This document shows, in pieces, positions 42,652-51,665 of a stretch of DNA of 64,000 nt. The stretch lies in NCBI RefSeq assembly GCF_014489075.1, contig NZ_JACTGR010000001.1:434001-498000 (forward strand), in the 5' to 3' direction. Origin of the DNA: Sphingomonas sp. JC676. GTDB lineage: Bacteria > Pseudomonadota > Alphaproteobacteria > Sphingomonadales > Sphingomonadaceae. The translations under genes were made by a program, and so were the position numbers. The notes below the pieces were generated by a model. It worked only from the letters and a program-made list of their open reading frames with translations. It was not told the DNA's origin and made no database searches. Numbering within the stretch: position 1 is the first letter of the stretch; each line of letters begins with the position of its first letter.

Positions 42652-44544
42652 ATGTGCGGCATCGCTGGCTTGTACTACCCCGCCATCGCCAAGCCGGTCG
42701 ATCCCGCGCGCATCGTGACGATGACCGACGCTCTGGCGCATCGCGGCCCCGACGGGTCGGGCGTGTGGACGGCGCCGGGAGTCGGACTGGGGCATCGCCG
42801 GCTTGCGATCATCGACCTGGAAGGCGGTGTCCAGCCGATGGCGACACCTGACAGCCAAGTGGTCGTCACCTACAATGGCGAGATCTACAATTTCCAGGAG
42901 GTCCGCGCCGAGCTGGAGAGACTGGGCGCGCGTTTTCAGACCGACAGCGATACCGAAGTGCTGCTCCATGGCTGGCGCGCCTGGGGCCCGGACATGCTCG
43001 ACCGGCTGAATGGCATGTTCGCCTTCGCGCTCTACGATGCCGGGCGGCGAAGCCTGTTCCTGGCGCGCGACCGGTTCGGCGTGAAGCCGCTCCATTATGT
43101 CGAGCTTTCGGACGGCGCGGTGGCCTTCGCGTCCGAGCTGAAGGGGCTGCTCGCGCATCCTTTGTTCCGTCGCACGCCCGATTTTCGCGCAGTCGAGGAT
43201 TATCTGGGTCTCGGTTACGTACCCGACGATGCGTCGATGCTCGCGGGGGTGAAGAAGCTTCCTGCCGGGCATTTTCTGCTGATCGAGCGTGGCCGACCGG
43301 TGCCCGATCCGGTGCGCTGGTGGGATATCGACTTCTCCAAGCGTGCGACCGGCAAGGTACGCGATCTCGAAGCCGAACTGGTCGAGCATATGCGCGCCGC
43401 GGTGCGCTCGCGGATGATCGCCGACGTGCCGCTGGGTGCGTTCCTCTCGGGCGGGGTCGACAGTTCGGCGGTGGTCGCGCTGATGGCCGAGGCGAGCCGC
43501 GCCGCGGTCAAGACCTGTACGATCGGCTTCGACGAGGCCGATCATGACGAGACCTCGCACGCGCAGATCGTCGCCGACCGTTTCGCGACCAGCCACAATA
43601 TCCGCACCGTGGATTCGGACGATTTCGGGCTGATCGACACGCTGGTTGCGGCGTTCGACGAGCCCTTTGCCGATGCGTCCGCCCTGCCGACCTATCGTGT
43701 CTGTCAGCTCGCTCGCGAGACCGTCACGGTGGCGCTGTCGGGCGATGGCGCGGACGAGGCGATGGCGGGCTATCGCCGCTACAAGTTCTTCGCGGCCGAG
43801 GAGCGGATGCGCGCGCTGCTGCCGCAGCAATTCCGCTCGAGCGTGTTCGGCACGCTCGGCCGGCTCTACCCCAAGGCCGATTGGGCGCCGCGCCCGTTTC
43901 GCGCCAAGACGACCTTGCTCGCGCTCGCCGAAGGGGGTGAGTTTGCCTATCCCAAGGCGGTGGGCGTCACCGGCCCGGCGCTGCGCCGCAAGCTCTATAG
44001 CCTGGAGGCGATCAAGGCACTGAACGGGCACAGCGCCGAGCAGCGCTATGTCGATACGATGCGCCGCGCGCCGGCGCGCGACGGGCTCGACCGCGCGCAA
44101 TATGCCGATATCAAGCACTGGCTGCCGGGCGACATCCTGACCAAGGTGGATCGCGCGAGCATGGCGGTGAGCCTGGAGGCGCGCGAGCCGCTGCTCGACT
44201 ATCGCTTCGTTCAGTTCGCCGCGACGCTGCCGCCATCGCTCCGCATCCGGGCGGGGCAGGGCAAGTGGCTGATGAAGAAGGCACTGGAGCCCTGGCTGCC
44301 CAAGGAGATCCTCTATCGCCCCAAAATGGGGTTCGTGACGCCAGTGAGCGCGTGGTTCCGCAAGGGTCTGGCCGAGGAGGCGGCGGGACTGGCGCAATCG
44401 CCAGTGCTGGTGGGGACCGGCTGGTTCGACGCGAAGACGATCGCAAGGCTCGCCGATGACCACCGCGCCGGCCGTGCCGAGCATGGCCGCACCTTATGGC
44501 AGCTGCTGATGCTGGAACGCAGCCTTGCGCGGCTGTTCGGGTGA
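42652..44544 (+). CDS. Asparagine-synthase-like amidotransferase, XrtA-associated
   Basis: 630-residue class II glutamine amidotransferase. After ATG 42652 the nucleophile C2 (MCGIAGLY) opens the glutaminase domain (ALAHRGPDGSG, YNGEIYNF). The synthetase domain has the ATP PP-motif FLSGGVDSSAV, then LSGDGADEAMAGYRRY and LTKVDRASMAVSLEAREPLLD. Family length is normal. In XrtA loci this enzyme probably amidates an acidic sugar or peptide group of the polymer. GGGGAGGA lies about 9 bases upstream. It is the last gene of the locus. Confidence 0.93.
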   Translation: MCGIAGLYYPAIAKPVDPARIVTMTDALAHRGPDGSGVWTAPGVGLGHRRLAIIDLEGGVQPMATPDSQVVVTYNGEIYNFQEVRAELERLGARFQTDSDTEVLLHGWRAWGPDMLDRLNGMFAFALYDAGRRSLFLARDRFGVKPLHYVELSDGAVAFASELKGLLAHPLFRRTPDFRAVEDYLGLGYVPDDASMLAGVKKLPAGHFLLIERGRPVPDPVRWWDIDFSKRATGKVRDLEAELVEHMRAAVRSRMIADVPLGAFLSGGVDSSAVVALMAEASRAAVKTCTIGFDEADHDETSHAQIVADRFATSHNIRTVDSDDFGLIDTLVAAFDEPFADASALPTYRVCQLARETVTVALSGDGADEAMAGYRRYKFFAAEERMRALLPQQFRSSVFGTLGRLYPKADWAPRPFRAKTTLLALAEGGEFAYPKAVGVTGPALRRKLYSLEAIKALNGHSAEQRYVDTMRRAPARDGLDRAQYADIKHWLPGDILTKVDRASMAVSLEAREPLLDYRFVQFAATLPPSLRIRAGQGKWLMKKALEPWLPKEILYRPKMGFVTPVSAWFRKGLAEEAAGLAQSPVLVGTGWFDAKTIARLADDHRAGRAEHGRTLWQLLMLERSLARLFG

Positions 44545-44673
44545 TGTTGGTGACGTCTGCTCTTGGTGGATTGCGGCATCGCGCTGGGCGTTACGCGCTT
44601 TGAGCCAAGCTGAAGATCCACCGGGGACACGACGTGGTGCATTAATCCAACGAAAGAGTATGCTGGCGGTACT

Positions 44674-46320
44674 ATGAGCCACTTTCGTATCCCCCCCGCT
44701 CCCGTTTCCCCCACGCTCGTTTCGCGCCGCAGCACGCTGGTGATGCTGTCGTCGACCGCCGTGCTTGCCGCATGCAGCAGCAGCGGCGGCGGGTCGCCCA
44801 CGCCGTCCCCGACGCCCACGCCGGCGCCGACCCCGGTACCCACGCCTACGCCCACCCCGACGCCGGTGACGGGGCCTGCATGGTTCAGCTACGGCCATGA
44901 TGCACAGCACACGGCGGTGAGCGCGATCGCATCGCAGGATCTCGGGCACATCGCCTGGACCTCCGCCGTCGACCTTGCCCCGCAATATACCCCGTCCGGC
45001 GCGCTGCTCACGCACTATGGCTCGCCGGTCGTGACGACGCACAACACCGTGGTAATCCCGGTGAAGACCACCGCCACCGGCGGCTATCGCGTCGAAGGCC
45101 GCGACGGAGCGACCGGCGCACTCTTGTGGTCGGCCACCACCGACTATGTCATGCCCCCGCGCAACTGGCTGCCGCCCTACAACCTGCTGCTCACGCAGCA
45201 GGGCCGCCTCTATGCGCCGGGTGCGGGCGGCAAGCTGCTGATCCGCGCCGACGCGGACGCGGCCAACGGCACATTCGCAGCGCAGCTGTTCTACGGTGCG
45301 GCTGTGTACAACGCCAATCCCGCCGCGTTCGACAGCACCGTGTTCATCAACACGCCGCTGACGGCCGATGCGCAGGGCAACCTCTTCTTCGGCTTCCAGG
45401 TGACCGGCGCGAACCCGGCGGGGCTGGTCAGCGGCATCGCCCGGGTCTCGCCCGACGGCACGGGCATCTGGGTGAGCGCCGCCACGGCAGCCGTCGACCC
45501 CTCGATCCAGAAGCCCGTGATGAACTGCGCGCCGGCGATCTCGATCGATGGCGGCACGGTCTATATCGCGGTGAACAGGGGCTCGACGAATGCGACACAG
45601 ACGGGCTTCCTGCTCGCGCTCGACAGCACCACGCTCGCGACCCGCGCCAGGGTCGCGTTGATCGATCCGAACCTGCTTGCCCCCGCACGCCTCAGCGACG
45701 ACGGCACGGCCTCGCCGGTGGTCGGCCCTGACGGCCGCGTGTTCTACGGTGTGCTGGAAGCGCAGTTCCCGACCCACAACGCGCGGGGCTGGCTGCTGCA
45801 GTTCGATGCCTTGCTCAATCCGGTGGGTGTGCCGGGCAGTTTCGGCTGGGACGTGTCGCCCAGCGTGATTCCCGCGTCGATGGTGCCGTCCTATGCTGGC
45901 ACGTCGACCTATCTGCTCGCGCAGAAGTACAACAATTATAACGGCGTGGGCACGGGCAACGGGCTCAATCGGCTCGCCATACTCGACCCGAAGACCAGCC
46001 AGGCCGATACCATCGTGCCGAGCGTGCAGGTGATGCGCGAAGTGCTGACGATCCTCGGGCCGACGCTGGACGCCGGTTCGGCCACGGCGCGGCGCGAATG
46101 GTGCATCAACACGATGGCCGCGGACCCAGCGCGCAAGTCGATCCTCGCGAACAACGAGGACGGCATATTGTATCGTTGGGACCTCGTGACGAACACGCTG
46201 TCGCAGAGCGTGCGGCTCAACTCCGGACTCGGCCAGGCCTATACGCCGACCTTGGTGGGCGCCGATGGTGCCGTCTACGCGATCAGCAACGCGACCCTGT
46301 ATTCGATCCGCGCCAGCTAG
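44674..46320 (+). CDS. PQQ-like beta-propeller lipoprotein
   Basis: 548-residue periplasmic lipoprotein. The signal ends in lipobox LAAC (C34), followed by SSSGGG and a Thr-Pro repeat linker (about 42-65). The body shows repeating blade-like segments (DGATGALLWSATTD, TADAQGNLFFGFQVTG, SIDGGTVYIAVNRG, SPVVGPDGRVFYGVLE, NEDGILYRWDLVT), like PQQ-type or BamB-like propellers. No catalytic motif is seen; binding or scaffolding is likely. It converges with the di-haem peroxidase lipoprotein. Confidence 0.75.
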   Translation: MSHFRIPPAPVSPTLVSRRSTLVMLSSTAVLAACSSSGGGSPTPSPTPTPAPTPVPTPTPTPTPVTGPAWFSYGHDAQHTAVSAIASQDLGHIAWTSAVDLAPQYTPSGALLTHYGSPVVTTHNTVVIPVKTTATGGYRVEGRDGATGALLWSATTDYVMPPRNWLPPYNLLLTQQGRLYAPGAGGKLLIRADADAANGTFAAQLFYGAAVYNANPAAFDSTVFINTPLTADAQGNLFFGFQVTGANPAGLVSGIARVSPDGTGIWVSAATAAVDPSIQKPVMNCAPAISIDGGTVYIAVNRGSTNATQTGFLLALDSTTLATRARVALIDPNLLAPARLSDDGTASPVVGPDGRVFYGVLEAQFPTHNARGWLLQFDALLNPVGVPGSFGWDVSPSVIPASMVPSYAGTSTYLLAQKYNNYNGVGTGNGLNRLAILDPKTSQADTIVPSVQVMREVLTILGPTLDAGSATARREWCINTMAADPARKSILANNEDGILYRWDLVTNTLSQSVRLNSGLGQAYTPTLVGADGAVYAISNATLYSIRAS

Positions 46321-46375
46321 GATTGGCCTGGTCGAACGGCGGTAATGCCTTCGGCGACCCGTTCAGGAGACGCCC

Positions 46376-47533
46376 TCACCGACGAAACGGGTCGCTGAAG
46401 CGCGCATCCTTCGTGAGAACCGGGTCGCTCAGCGTCATCAGGAAGGCAACCAGCGCTGCCCGATCCGCCGCACTGAGGTTCAGGCGCTGTGGCCCGCGAC
46501 CCTGCCGCAGGCGATTGTCGATCGCGGCGCTCGCCTGGATGCCGTGGTCGTAGAAGTCGACGACCTCCGCCAGGGTCGCGAAGCGGCCGTCGTGCATATA
46601 CGGCCCCGTCAGTCCGACGCTGCGCAGCGATGGCGCCTTGAACAGGCGCGTCTCGCCGGCGTCCAGGCCGTTGCTTCGCGCGTTGGCGGCCAGGGCGAAG
46701 GTCGGGGGAAGGTGGCAGGAGGAGCAGCCGGCGCCTCCCTGTCCGACACCCGTCATGAACAAGTGTCGGCCCCGATTTTCCTGGGGCGTGAAGTTGGGCA
46801 GGTCGAGGTTCAGCGCGCGGTCTGGCGCGGTGGGCGAGAAGACCTGCGCATAGCCGGTATCCCACCGGCTCGAGCTCGAGACCATCGCGCGCACGAACTG
46901 GGCGAGCGCCTGCTGGATGCGCGGTTCGGTGATTATGGGGCTGCCGAACGCCCAGGCGAACAGATCCGGATAATAGGTCGTCGCGCCCATCTTCCGGGTC
47001 AGCGCGTCAAAGCCGCCCGCGGCCCCGCCCCATCCCATTTCGACCAGACTGTGAAGCGGGATGCTCGCCTGCGCCTCCACGCTGGGCGCGCGCCGATCCC
47101 AAAAGGTGGAGCCGGGCTGCCAGTAACGTAGATTGCCGAGCCGCATCGCGTGGAAGTCGGTGGTGGCCGCGTTGCTGATCCCGTTGCTGAACCGCATCGA
47201 GTCGGTAAAGCCGAGCGCCTGCCGATGACAGGAGGCGCAGGAGGCCTTGTCATTGGTGCTCAGCCGCAGGTCGTAGAACAGCACCCGTCCGAGTGTCGCG
47301 ACCCGATCATTGACGGCGTTGGACGCTGGGCTGTGGTCCAGCGCCTTCACCGTCTGATCGAAATAGGCGGGAAGCGTCGGCGCGGAATAATCGGCGACGT
47401 TTGCGAAGTCGATGGTGGTGAATTTCGCAACACCCGCGGGGGTGGCGGACGGCTGGGCGTTTTTCCCGTCTCCGCACGCCGCCAGCGCCAGCGTCAAAGC
47501 GCTCACGACCAGCCGTCTTATGCTCCCCAAGCG
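46376..47533 (-). CDS. Di-haem cytochrome c peroxidase family lipoprotein (MauG/CcpA-like)
   Basis: 385-residue periplasmic haem protein. Lipobox LAAC near residue 20 follows a typical lipoprotein signal. Two haem c attachment sites, CASCH and CSSCH, define the CcP/MauG family, which reduces hydrogen peroxide or performs MauG-like oxidation. The motif ETRLFKAPSLRSVGLTGPYMHDGRF is characteristic. The ATG at 47533 is chosen so that the lipoprotein signal is terminal. Same strand as the MAPEG gene, 51 bases upstream of it. Confidence 0.9.
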   Translation of the reverse strand, partial: RLGSIRRLVVSALTLALAACGDGKNAQPSATPAGVAKFTTIDFANVADYSAPTLPAYFDQTVKALDHSPASNAVNDRVATLGRVLFYDLRLSTNDKASCASCHRQALGFTDSMRFSNGISNAATTDFHAMRLGNLRYWQPGSTFWDRRAPSVEAQASIPLHSLVEMGWGGAAGGFDALTRKMGATTYYPDLFAWAFGSPIITEPRIQQALAQFVRAMVSSSSRWDTGYAQVFSPTAPDRALNLDLPNFTPQENRGRHLFMTGVGQGGAGCSSCHLPPTFALAANARSNGLDAGETRLFKAPSLRSVGLTGPYMHDGRFATLAEVVDFYDHGIQASAAIDNRLRQGRGPQRLNLSAADRAALVAFLMTLSDPVLTKDARFSDPFRR

Positions 47534-47584
47534 CATCGTACCCCTTTGTGTGTCGCTTGTCGTAACGTGACGCACCGATACCGC

Positions 47585-48019
47585 CTAGGCCCCGTGCAGA
47601 AGCGCCAATCCCGCATGCAGCGTCAGCGCAGCCAGCGCGACCGTCGACAGCACGAACAAAGGGAAGCGGACCGAGATCTTGTTGAAGGTCGCCTGCACGA
47701 TGCTGTGGGCGATGCGCAGACCGATATAGGCCCAGGCGATCCACGCATTCATGCCATTGCCGGAGCCCAGCAGCGCAAGCGCCAGCGCGATCGCGTAGAA
47801 CAAAGTCGGTTGTTCCATGAGATGGTTGTAGTTGTGCGCCGGCCATTGCGCGCGCTCGTCGATCATGCCGTCGAGAATGCCGGGCCGCCCGCCGCGCGCC
47901 TTCGACATGTCGATCCCCGCCTTTTTCAGTGCGGGTAGCCGGATGGCCATCATCCAGACGCACATGATGATCGTCCAGGCGACAAGCGTTACGACGGGCG
48001 CGAGAATTTGGCTGTGCAT
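47585..48019 (-). CDS. MAPEG family membrane protein
   Basis: 144-residue protein with four hydrophobic helices, like the eicosanoid/glutathione MAPEG family. The conserved middle part is AHNYNHLMEQPTLFYAIALALAL, followed by AYIGLRIAHSIVQATFNKISVR. Bacterial members are glutathione-transferase-like enzymes of unknown substrate. Probably co-transcribed with the downstream peroxidase, hinting at peroxide or electrophile defence (inference). The 235 bases to the next gene upstream show nothing recognisable. Confidence 0.88.
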   Translation of the reverse strand: MHSQILAPVVTLVAWTIIMCVWMMAIRLPALKKAGIDMSKARGGRPGILDGMIDERAQWPAHNYNHLMEQPTLFYAIALALALLGSGNGMNAWIAWAYIGLRIAHSIVQATFNKISVRFPLFVLSTVALAALTLHAGLALLHGA

Positions 48020-48254
48020 GTTTTCCTCCCCAGAAACGGAAAGGCTGCATCAGTGAGTTCGCGAATGCAACTTATCCACGGCTCGACCGCGTGGCGGGAG
48101 ACGTCCGAGATGGGCCGTGTGGGTCGGATCCGCGCTCGCATCATCTAACACCGAATAACGCCATCTAGCTGGGCACGCGTCGGGCAGGGCACCATCTCCC
48201 AAAACCGAGGCCTGGCACCAGCCCGACCCCGCCAACTTCAACCGGAGAAAAGCC

Positions 48255-49547
48255 ATGACCAGGTTCTCATCGCGTATGACTCGCCGCGCCATGCTCGCCA
48301 AATCGGCCGTTGGTGGTGGAGGCATCCTGCTCGCGACGTCCGGCGCGGCCGGCAGGGTCCTCGCCGCGGGCGGGGACGATATCCGTCCCTTCAAGTTCCA
48401 CGCCTCGGACGCCGATCTCGACGATCTGCGCCGCCGCATCCTGGCGACGCGCTGGCCGGATCCGGAGACCGTCGGCGACACGACGCAGGGCCTGAAGCTC
48501 GCGACGATGAAGGCGGCCGCCAGCTACTGGGCGAACGAATACAAGTGGCGCACCTGCGAAGACTATATCAACAACCTGCCCAACTTCCTCACCGAGATCG
48601 ATGGGGTCGACATCCACTTCATCCAGGTGAAGTCGAAGCACGCCAACGCGCTGCCGATCCTCATCACCCATGGCTGGCCGGGCTCGATCATCGAACAGCT
48701 CAAGATCATCGGTCCGCTGACCGATCCGACGGCGCATGGCGGCACGGCGGCGGACGCCTTCGACGTCGTGATCCCGTCGCTTCCCGGTTACGGCTTCTCG
48801 GGCAAGCCCCGGGAGCTCGGCTGGGATCCGATCCGCATCGCCAAGGCCTGGGCCGTGCTGATGCAGCGACTGGGCTATAAGCGCTATGTCGCGCAGGGCG
48901 GCGACTGGGGTAATGCGGTCACCGAACAGCTGGCACTGCTCGAGCCGGCGGGGCTGATCGGCATCCACACCAACATGCCCGCCACCGTGCCCGACGAGAT
49001 TTCCAAGGCGCTGGCGGCAGGCGGCGCGGCGCCCGCGGGTCTCTCGGCCGATGAGAAGCACGCCTATGACCAGCTCGACTTCTTCTACAAGAACGGGCTG
49101 GGGTACGCGAACGAGATGGCCCACCGCCCGCAGACGCTCTACGCGCTGGCGGACTCGCCGATGGGCCTCGCCGCCTGGATGTTCGACCATGATGCGCGCA
49201 GCATGGAGCTGATCACCCGGGTGTTCGAGGGCGGCCAGGAGGGCCTCTCCAAGGAAGACCTGATCGACAATGTCGCGCTCTATTGGCTGACCAATACCGC
49301 GGTGTCCTCGGCCAGGCTCTACTGGGAAAGCAAACTGGCCTTCTTCGCGCCCAAGGGCATAAAGCTGCCGGTCGCGGTCACCGCCTATCCGGACGAGCTG
49401 TATCAGGCGCCGAAGAGCTGGACCGAACGCGCCTATCCCAAGCTCATCCACTACAACAAGCAGCCCAAGGGCGGGCATTTCGCGGCCTGGGAACAGCCTG
49501 CTTCGTTCACCAGCGAGATGCGCGCGTCGTTCAAGTCGCTTCGCTAA
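48255..49547 (+). CDS. Epoxide hydrolase family alpha/beta hydrolase, Tat-exported
   Basis: 430-residue hydrolase opening epoxides to diols. The N-terminus carries a Tat-like signal (MTRRAMLAKSAVGGGG), then the epoxide-hydrolase N-terminal (EHN) domain (FKFHASDADLDDLRRRILAT). The oxyanion motif HGWPGS, the nucleophile aspartate in QGGDWGNAVT and the histidine in KGGHFAAWEQP are all present. Export of an EHN-type hydrolase is typical of this subfamily. It is single, ending at a hairpin shared with the esterase. Confidence 0.9.
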   Translation: MTRFSSRMTRRAMLAKSAVGGGGILLATSGAAGRVLAAGGDDIRPFKFHASDADLDDLRRRILATRWPDPETVGDTTQGLKLATMKAAASYWANEYKWRTCEDYINNLPNFLTEIDGVDIHFIQVKSKHANALPILITHGWPGSIIEQLKIIGPLTDPTAHGGTAADAFDVVIPSLPGYGFSGKPRELGWDPIRIAKAWAVLMQRLGYKRYVAQGGDWGNAVTEQLALLEPAGLIGIHTNMPATVPDEISKALAAGGAAPAGLSADEKHAYDQLDFFYKNGLGYANEMAHRPQTLYALADSPMGLAAWMFDHDARSMELITRVFEGGQEGLSKEDLIDNVALYWLTNTAVSSARLYWESKLAFFAPKGIKLPVAVTAYPDELYQAPKSWTERAYPKLIHYNKQPKGGHFAAWEQPASFTSEMRASFKSLR

Positions 49548-49558
49548 CCGGACTGCGG

Positions 49559-49583
49559 CGGCGCGCATCCGGCATGCGCGCCG
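49559..49583. terminator. Hairpin between convergent genes
   Basis: CGGCGCGCAT (49559-49568) pairs perfectly with ATGCGCGCCG (49574-49583) over a 5-base loop. It occupies most of the 43-base gap between the convergent epoxide hydrolase and esterase. It lacks a long T run, so strength is uncertain. Confidence 0.6.
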
Positions 49584-49590
49584 TTGCTGC

Positions 49591-50583
49591 CTAGTGCTTC
49601 GCGGTCCAGCGCGCGAAGACCTCGGGCCAGAGCCGTCCCGGCGCGACGAGGGGCAGGTGCATCGCGCCGAAGCCGTGGCCGCCGCTCTCGAGCAGATGCG
49701 CCTCCACCGGCACCTTGGCGCGGCGGCAGGCGTCGATCATCGCCAGGCTCTGCTGGATCGGCACGGTGCCGTCGTTCATCGCATGGACCAGGAAGATCGG
49801 CGGGGTTTCGGACGTGACGCGGTCGAGCGCATTGTAGCGCGCGGCGGTCGCGGGATCGGTCGAATCGCCCCACAGGCCGTTTTCCTTGCGCTCCTCGAAG
49901 CCCGCCGAGTTGAACGAGACCGCGGGATAGACGAGCCCGGCATACGTAGGACGGGCAGAGAGCGCATCGGCGGCATCGATCGGCGCGTAGACCTTGTCCG
50001 CATGCCCGACCGCCAGCATCGCACCCAGGTGACCGCCAGCGGAGAAGCCGACCAGGCCCAGTTTGGCAGCGTCGATCCCCCAGGTCGCGGCGCGGGCGCG
50101 GATCAGGCGCATTGCGCGCTGCGCGTCCTGCAGTGGCACGTCGGCGCGCATGGCCCAGCCTTCGCCGGGCAGGCGGTAGGCGAGGACGAATACGGTGATG
50201 CCGTGCGGCGTGAGCGTCCTGGCGACGTCCATCCCTTCATTCTCGATGGAGACGAATTGATATCCACCGCCGGGGATCGACAGCACCGCGCGGCCATCGG
50301 GCTTTTTCGGGCGATAGACCGCGACGACTGGCTCGGCGACGCCGCGCAGCCAGAGCTCGCGGCGATCGGCGGGGCCGTTCATCGTGTTGTCGGGCTTGGG
50401 GAGCGAGACCGGGGAGCCGGGCGGCAGGCCGGGCCAGAGCTTGAACTGCTCGCGCGCAGGCCAGACCGGGCCGGAGGCGCCGGACTTGTAGGGGCTGGGG
50501 CCGGGTGTGTTCTGTGCCCGGGCGGCGGAAGCGAGAGTCAGGGCGGCGGCTCCTCCGATAAGCGTGCGGCGAGTGATCGGCAT
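49591..50583 (-). CDS. Exported alpha/beta hydrolase (BD-FAE/acetyl esterase type)
   Basis: 330-residue esterase, probably acting on acetylated or feruloylated sugars. A Tat signal is seen (MPITRRTLIGGAAALTLASA). The fold has IPGGGYQFVS (oxyanion region), the nucleophile elbow GFSAGGHLGAM, the aspartate in HAMNDGTVPIQ and the histidine in ESGGHGFGAM. The length suits esterase family members fused to an extra N-terminal region. AAGGAGAG precedes the ATG. It is 48 bases after the LysR gene on the same strand. Confidence 0.85.
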   Translation of the reverse strand: MPITRRTLIGGAAALTLASAARAQNTPGPSPYKSGASGPVWPAREQFKLWPGLPPGSPVSLPKPDNTMNGPADRRELWLRGVAEPVVAVYRPKKPDGRAVLSIPGGGYQFVSIENEGMDVARTLTPHGITVFVLAYRLPGEGWAMRADVPLQDAQRAMRLIRARAATWGIDAAKLGLVGFSAGGHLGAMLAVGHADKVYAPIDAADALSARPTYAGLVYPAVSFNSAGFEERKENGLWGDSTDPATAARYNALDRVTSETPPIFLVHAMNDGTVPIQQSLAMIDACRRAKVPVEAHLLESGGHGFGAMHLPLVAPGRLWPEVFARWTAKH

Positions 50584-50631
50584 GACTCTCTCCTTCTGTT
50601 TTGGGGAGCCTAGCCGATGTGCCGGCGGATT

Positions 50632-51540
50632 CTAGCCCGCGTGATCGACCATCGCCGCCGTGGCGAATTGCTGCACGATCCAGTCGATGAAGACGCGCAC
50701 GCGCGGTGAGAGCTGGCGGTTGCGCGGGTAGAGGATCGACACTGGCCCAGGCGGGAGGGGATAGTCCGCCAGCACGCGTTCGAGGCGGCCCTCGGCCAGG
50801 CCCCGGGCGACATGGAAGACCGGCATCTGGGCGAGCCCGAGCCCCAGGCAGACCCCGTCCAGGAAGCTTTCGGTGCCGGTGACCGAAAGCGGCGCGGGCA
50901 AATCCATCCGCACCATCTGGTCACCCAGCCCGAACTCGAATGGAGCGAGGGCGCCGGTCGTGAGCGAGCGCAGACCGACGGCGTGATGGCCGGCAAGGTC
51001 GTCGAGCGTCCGGGGGCGTCCGAATCGGTCGAGATAGGCGGGCGCCGCGCAGGTAACCCGCTCGAGGGTGGTCACCGTGCGTGCGACCAGATCGCTGTCG
51101 GGCAACGCGCCGTAACGGAGCACGCAATCCACGCCCTCGCGGACGATATCGACCCAGCGGTCGCTCTCGCTCATCGCGATCTCGATCTCGGGATAAAGTT
51201 CGAGGAAGCGGGGCAGGCCGGGCAGCACGAAATGGCGGGCGATCGTCCCCTGAACCTCGATCCGGAGCATTCCGCGGGGGACCGCACCACTGAACGCGCC
51301 CTCGGCATCCTCGATATCGTCGAGGATCGCGAGGCAGCGACGATAATAGGCCTCGCCGTCGAGGGTGGGGCGGACGGTGCGGGTGGTGCGCTGGAGCAGG
51401 CGGACGCCGAGGCGTTGTTCGAGCTGCTGGATGACCTGGGTGGCGGTGGAGCGCGGCAGTTCGAGGTCGTGCGCGGCCTGGGTGAAGCTGCGACGGTCCA
51501 CCACGCGGGTGAACAGGCGCATCGCATCGAACCGGTCCAT
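50632..51540 (-). CDS. LysR family transcriptional regulator
   Basis: 302-residue DNA-binding regulator. The winged helix-turn-helix is at the N-terminus (MRLFTRVVDRRSFTQAAHDLELPRSTATQVIQQLEQRLG, shown in parts), followed by a periplasmic-binding-protein-like effector domain. The first ~60 residues follow the CrgA-type subgroup. GGAG is 6 bases before the ATG. It is divergent from the SDR gene at 51666, the usual target layout for LysR proteins. The effector is unknown. Confidence 0.92.
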   Translation of the reverse strand: MDRFDAMRLFTRVVDRRSFTQAAHDLELPRSTATQVIQQLEQRLGVRLLQRTTRTVRPTLDGEAYYRRCLAILDDIEDAEGAFSGAVPRGMLRIEVQGTIARHFVLPGLPRFLELYPEIEIAMSESDRWVDIVREGVDCVLRYGALPDSDLVARTVTTLERVTCAAPAYLDRFGRPRTLDDLAGHHAVGLRSLTTGALAPFEFGLGDQMVRMDLPAPLSVTGTESFLDGVCLGLGLAQMPVFHVARGLAEGRLERVLADYPLPPGPVSILYPRNRQLSPRVRVFIDWIVQQFATAAMVDHAG

Positions 51541-51665
51541 TGGGTCTCCATTATTCTATAAATGCGAACAGTCATGCCGTGTTTAGGATGATTATCTTTG
51601 GCGCGCCAGGGCGCATCTAGTGCGTGTCGGCCCAATGCCGGGCGGCGCGAACAAGGAGATCCATC
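51541..51665. promoter_or_regulatory. Divergent LysR/SDR promoter region
   Basis: 125 bases, clearly AT-richer near 51548-51600 than the surrounding coding DNA, as expected of promoters. It contains ATTATTCTATAAAT (51549 onward), compatible with the loose T-N11-A LysR site. The exact operator cannot be fixed by eye. Confidence 0.45.

Noticed and set aside
42028..44484. Long minus-strand open frame opposite exosortase A and the amidotransferase
   Set aside because: It crosses the REP-like repeat and has no recognisable motif; the plus-strand genes are clear.
27003..44544. PEP-CTERM substrate gene within the exosortase locus
   Set aside because: No product here ends with a Pro-Glu-Pro motif, a hydrophobic helix and a basic tail.
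46354..46395. Inverted repeat GCGACCCGTT/AACGGGTCGC as a terminator
   Set aside because: The loop is 22 bases, one arm is inside the peroxidase coding end, and there is no T run.
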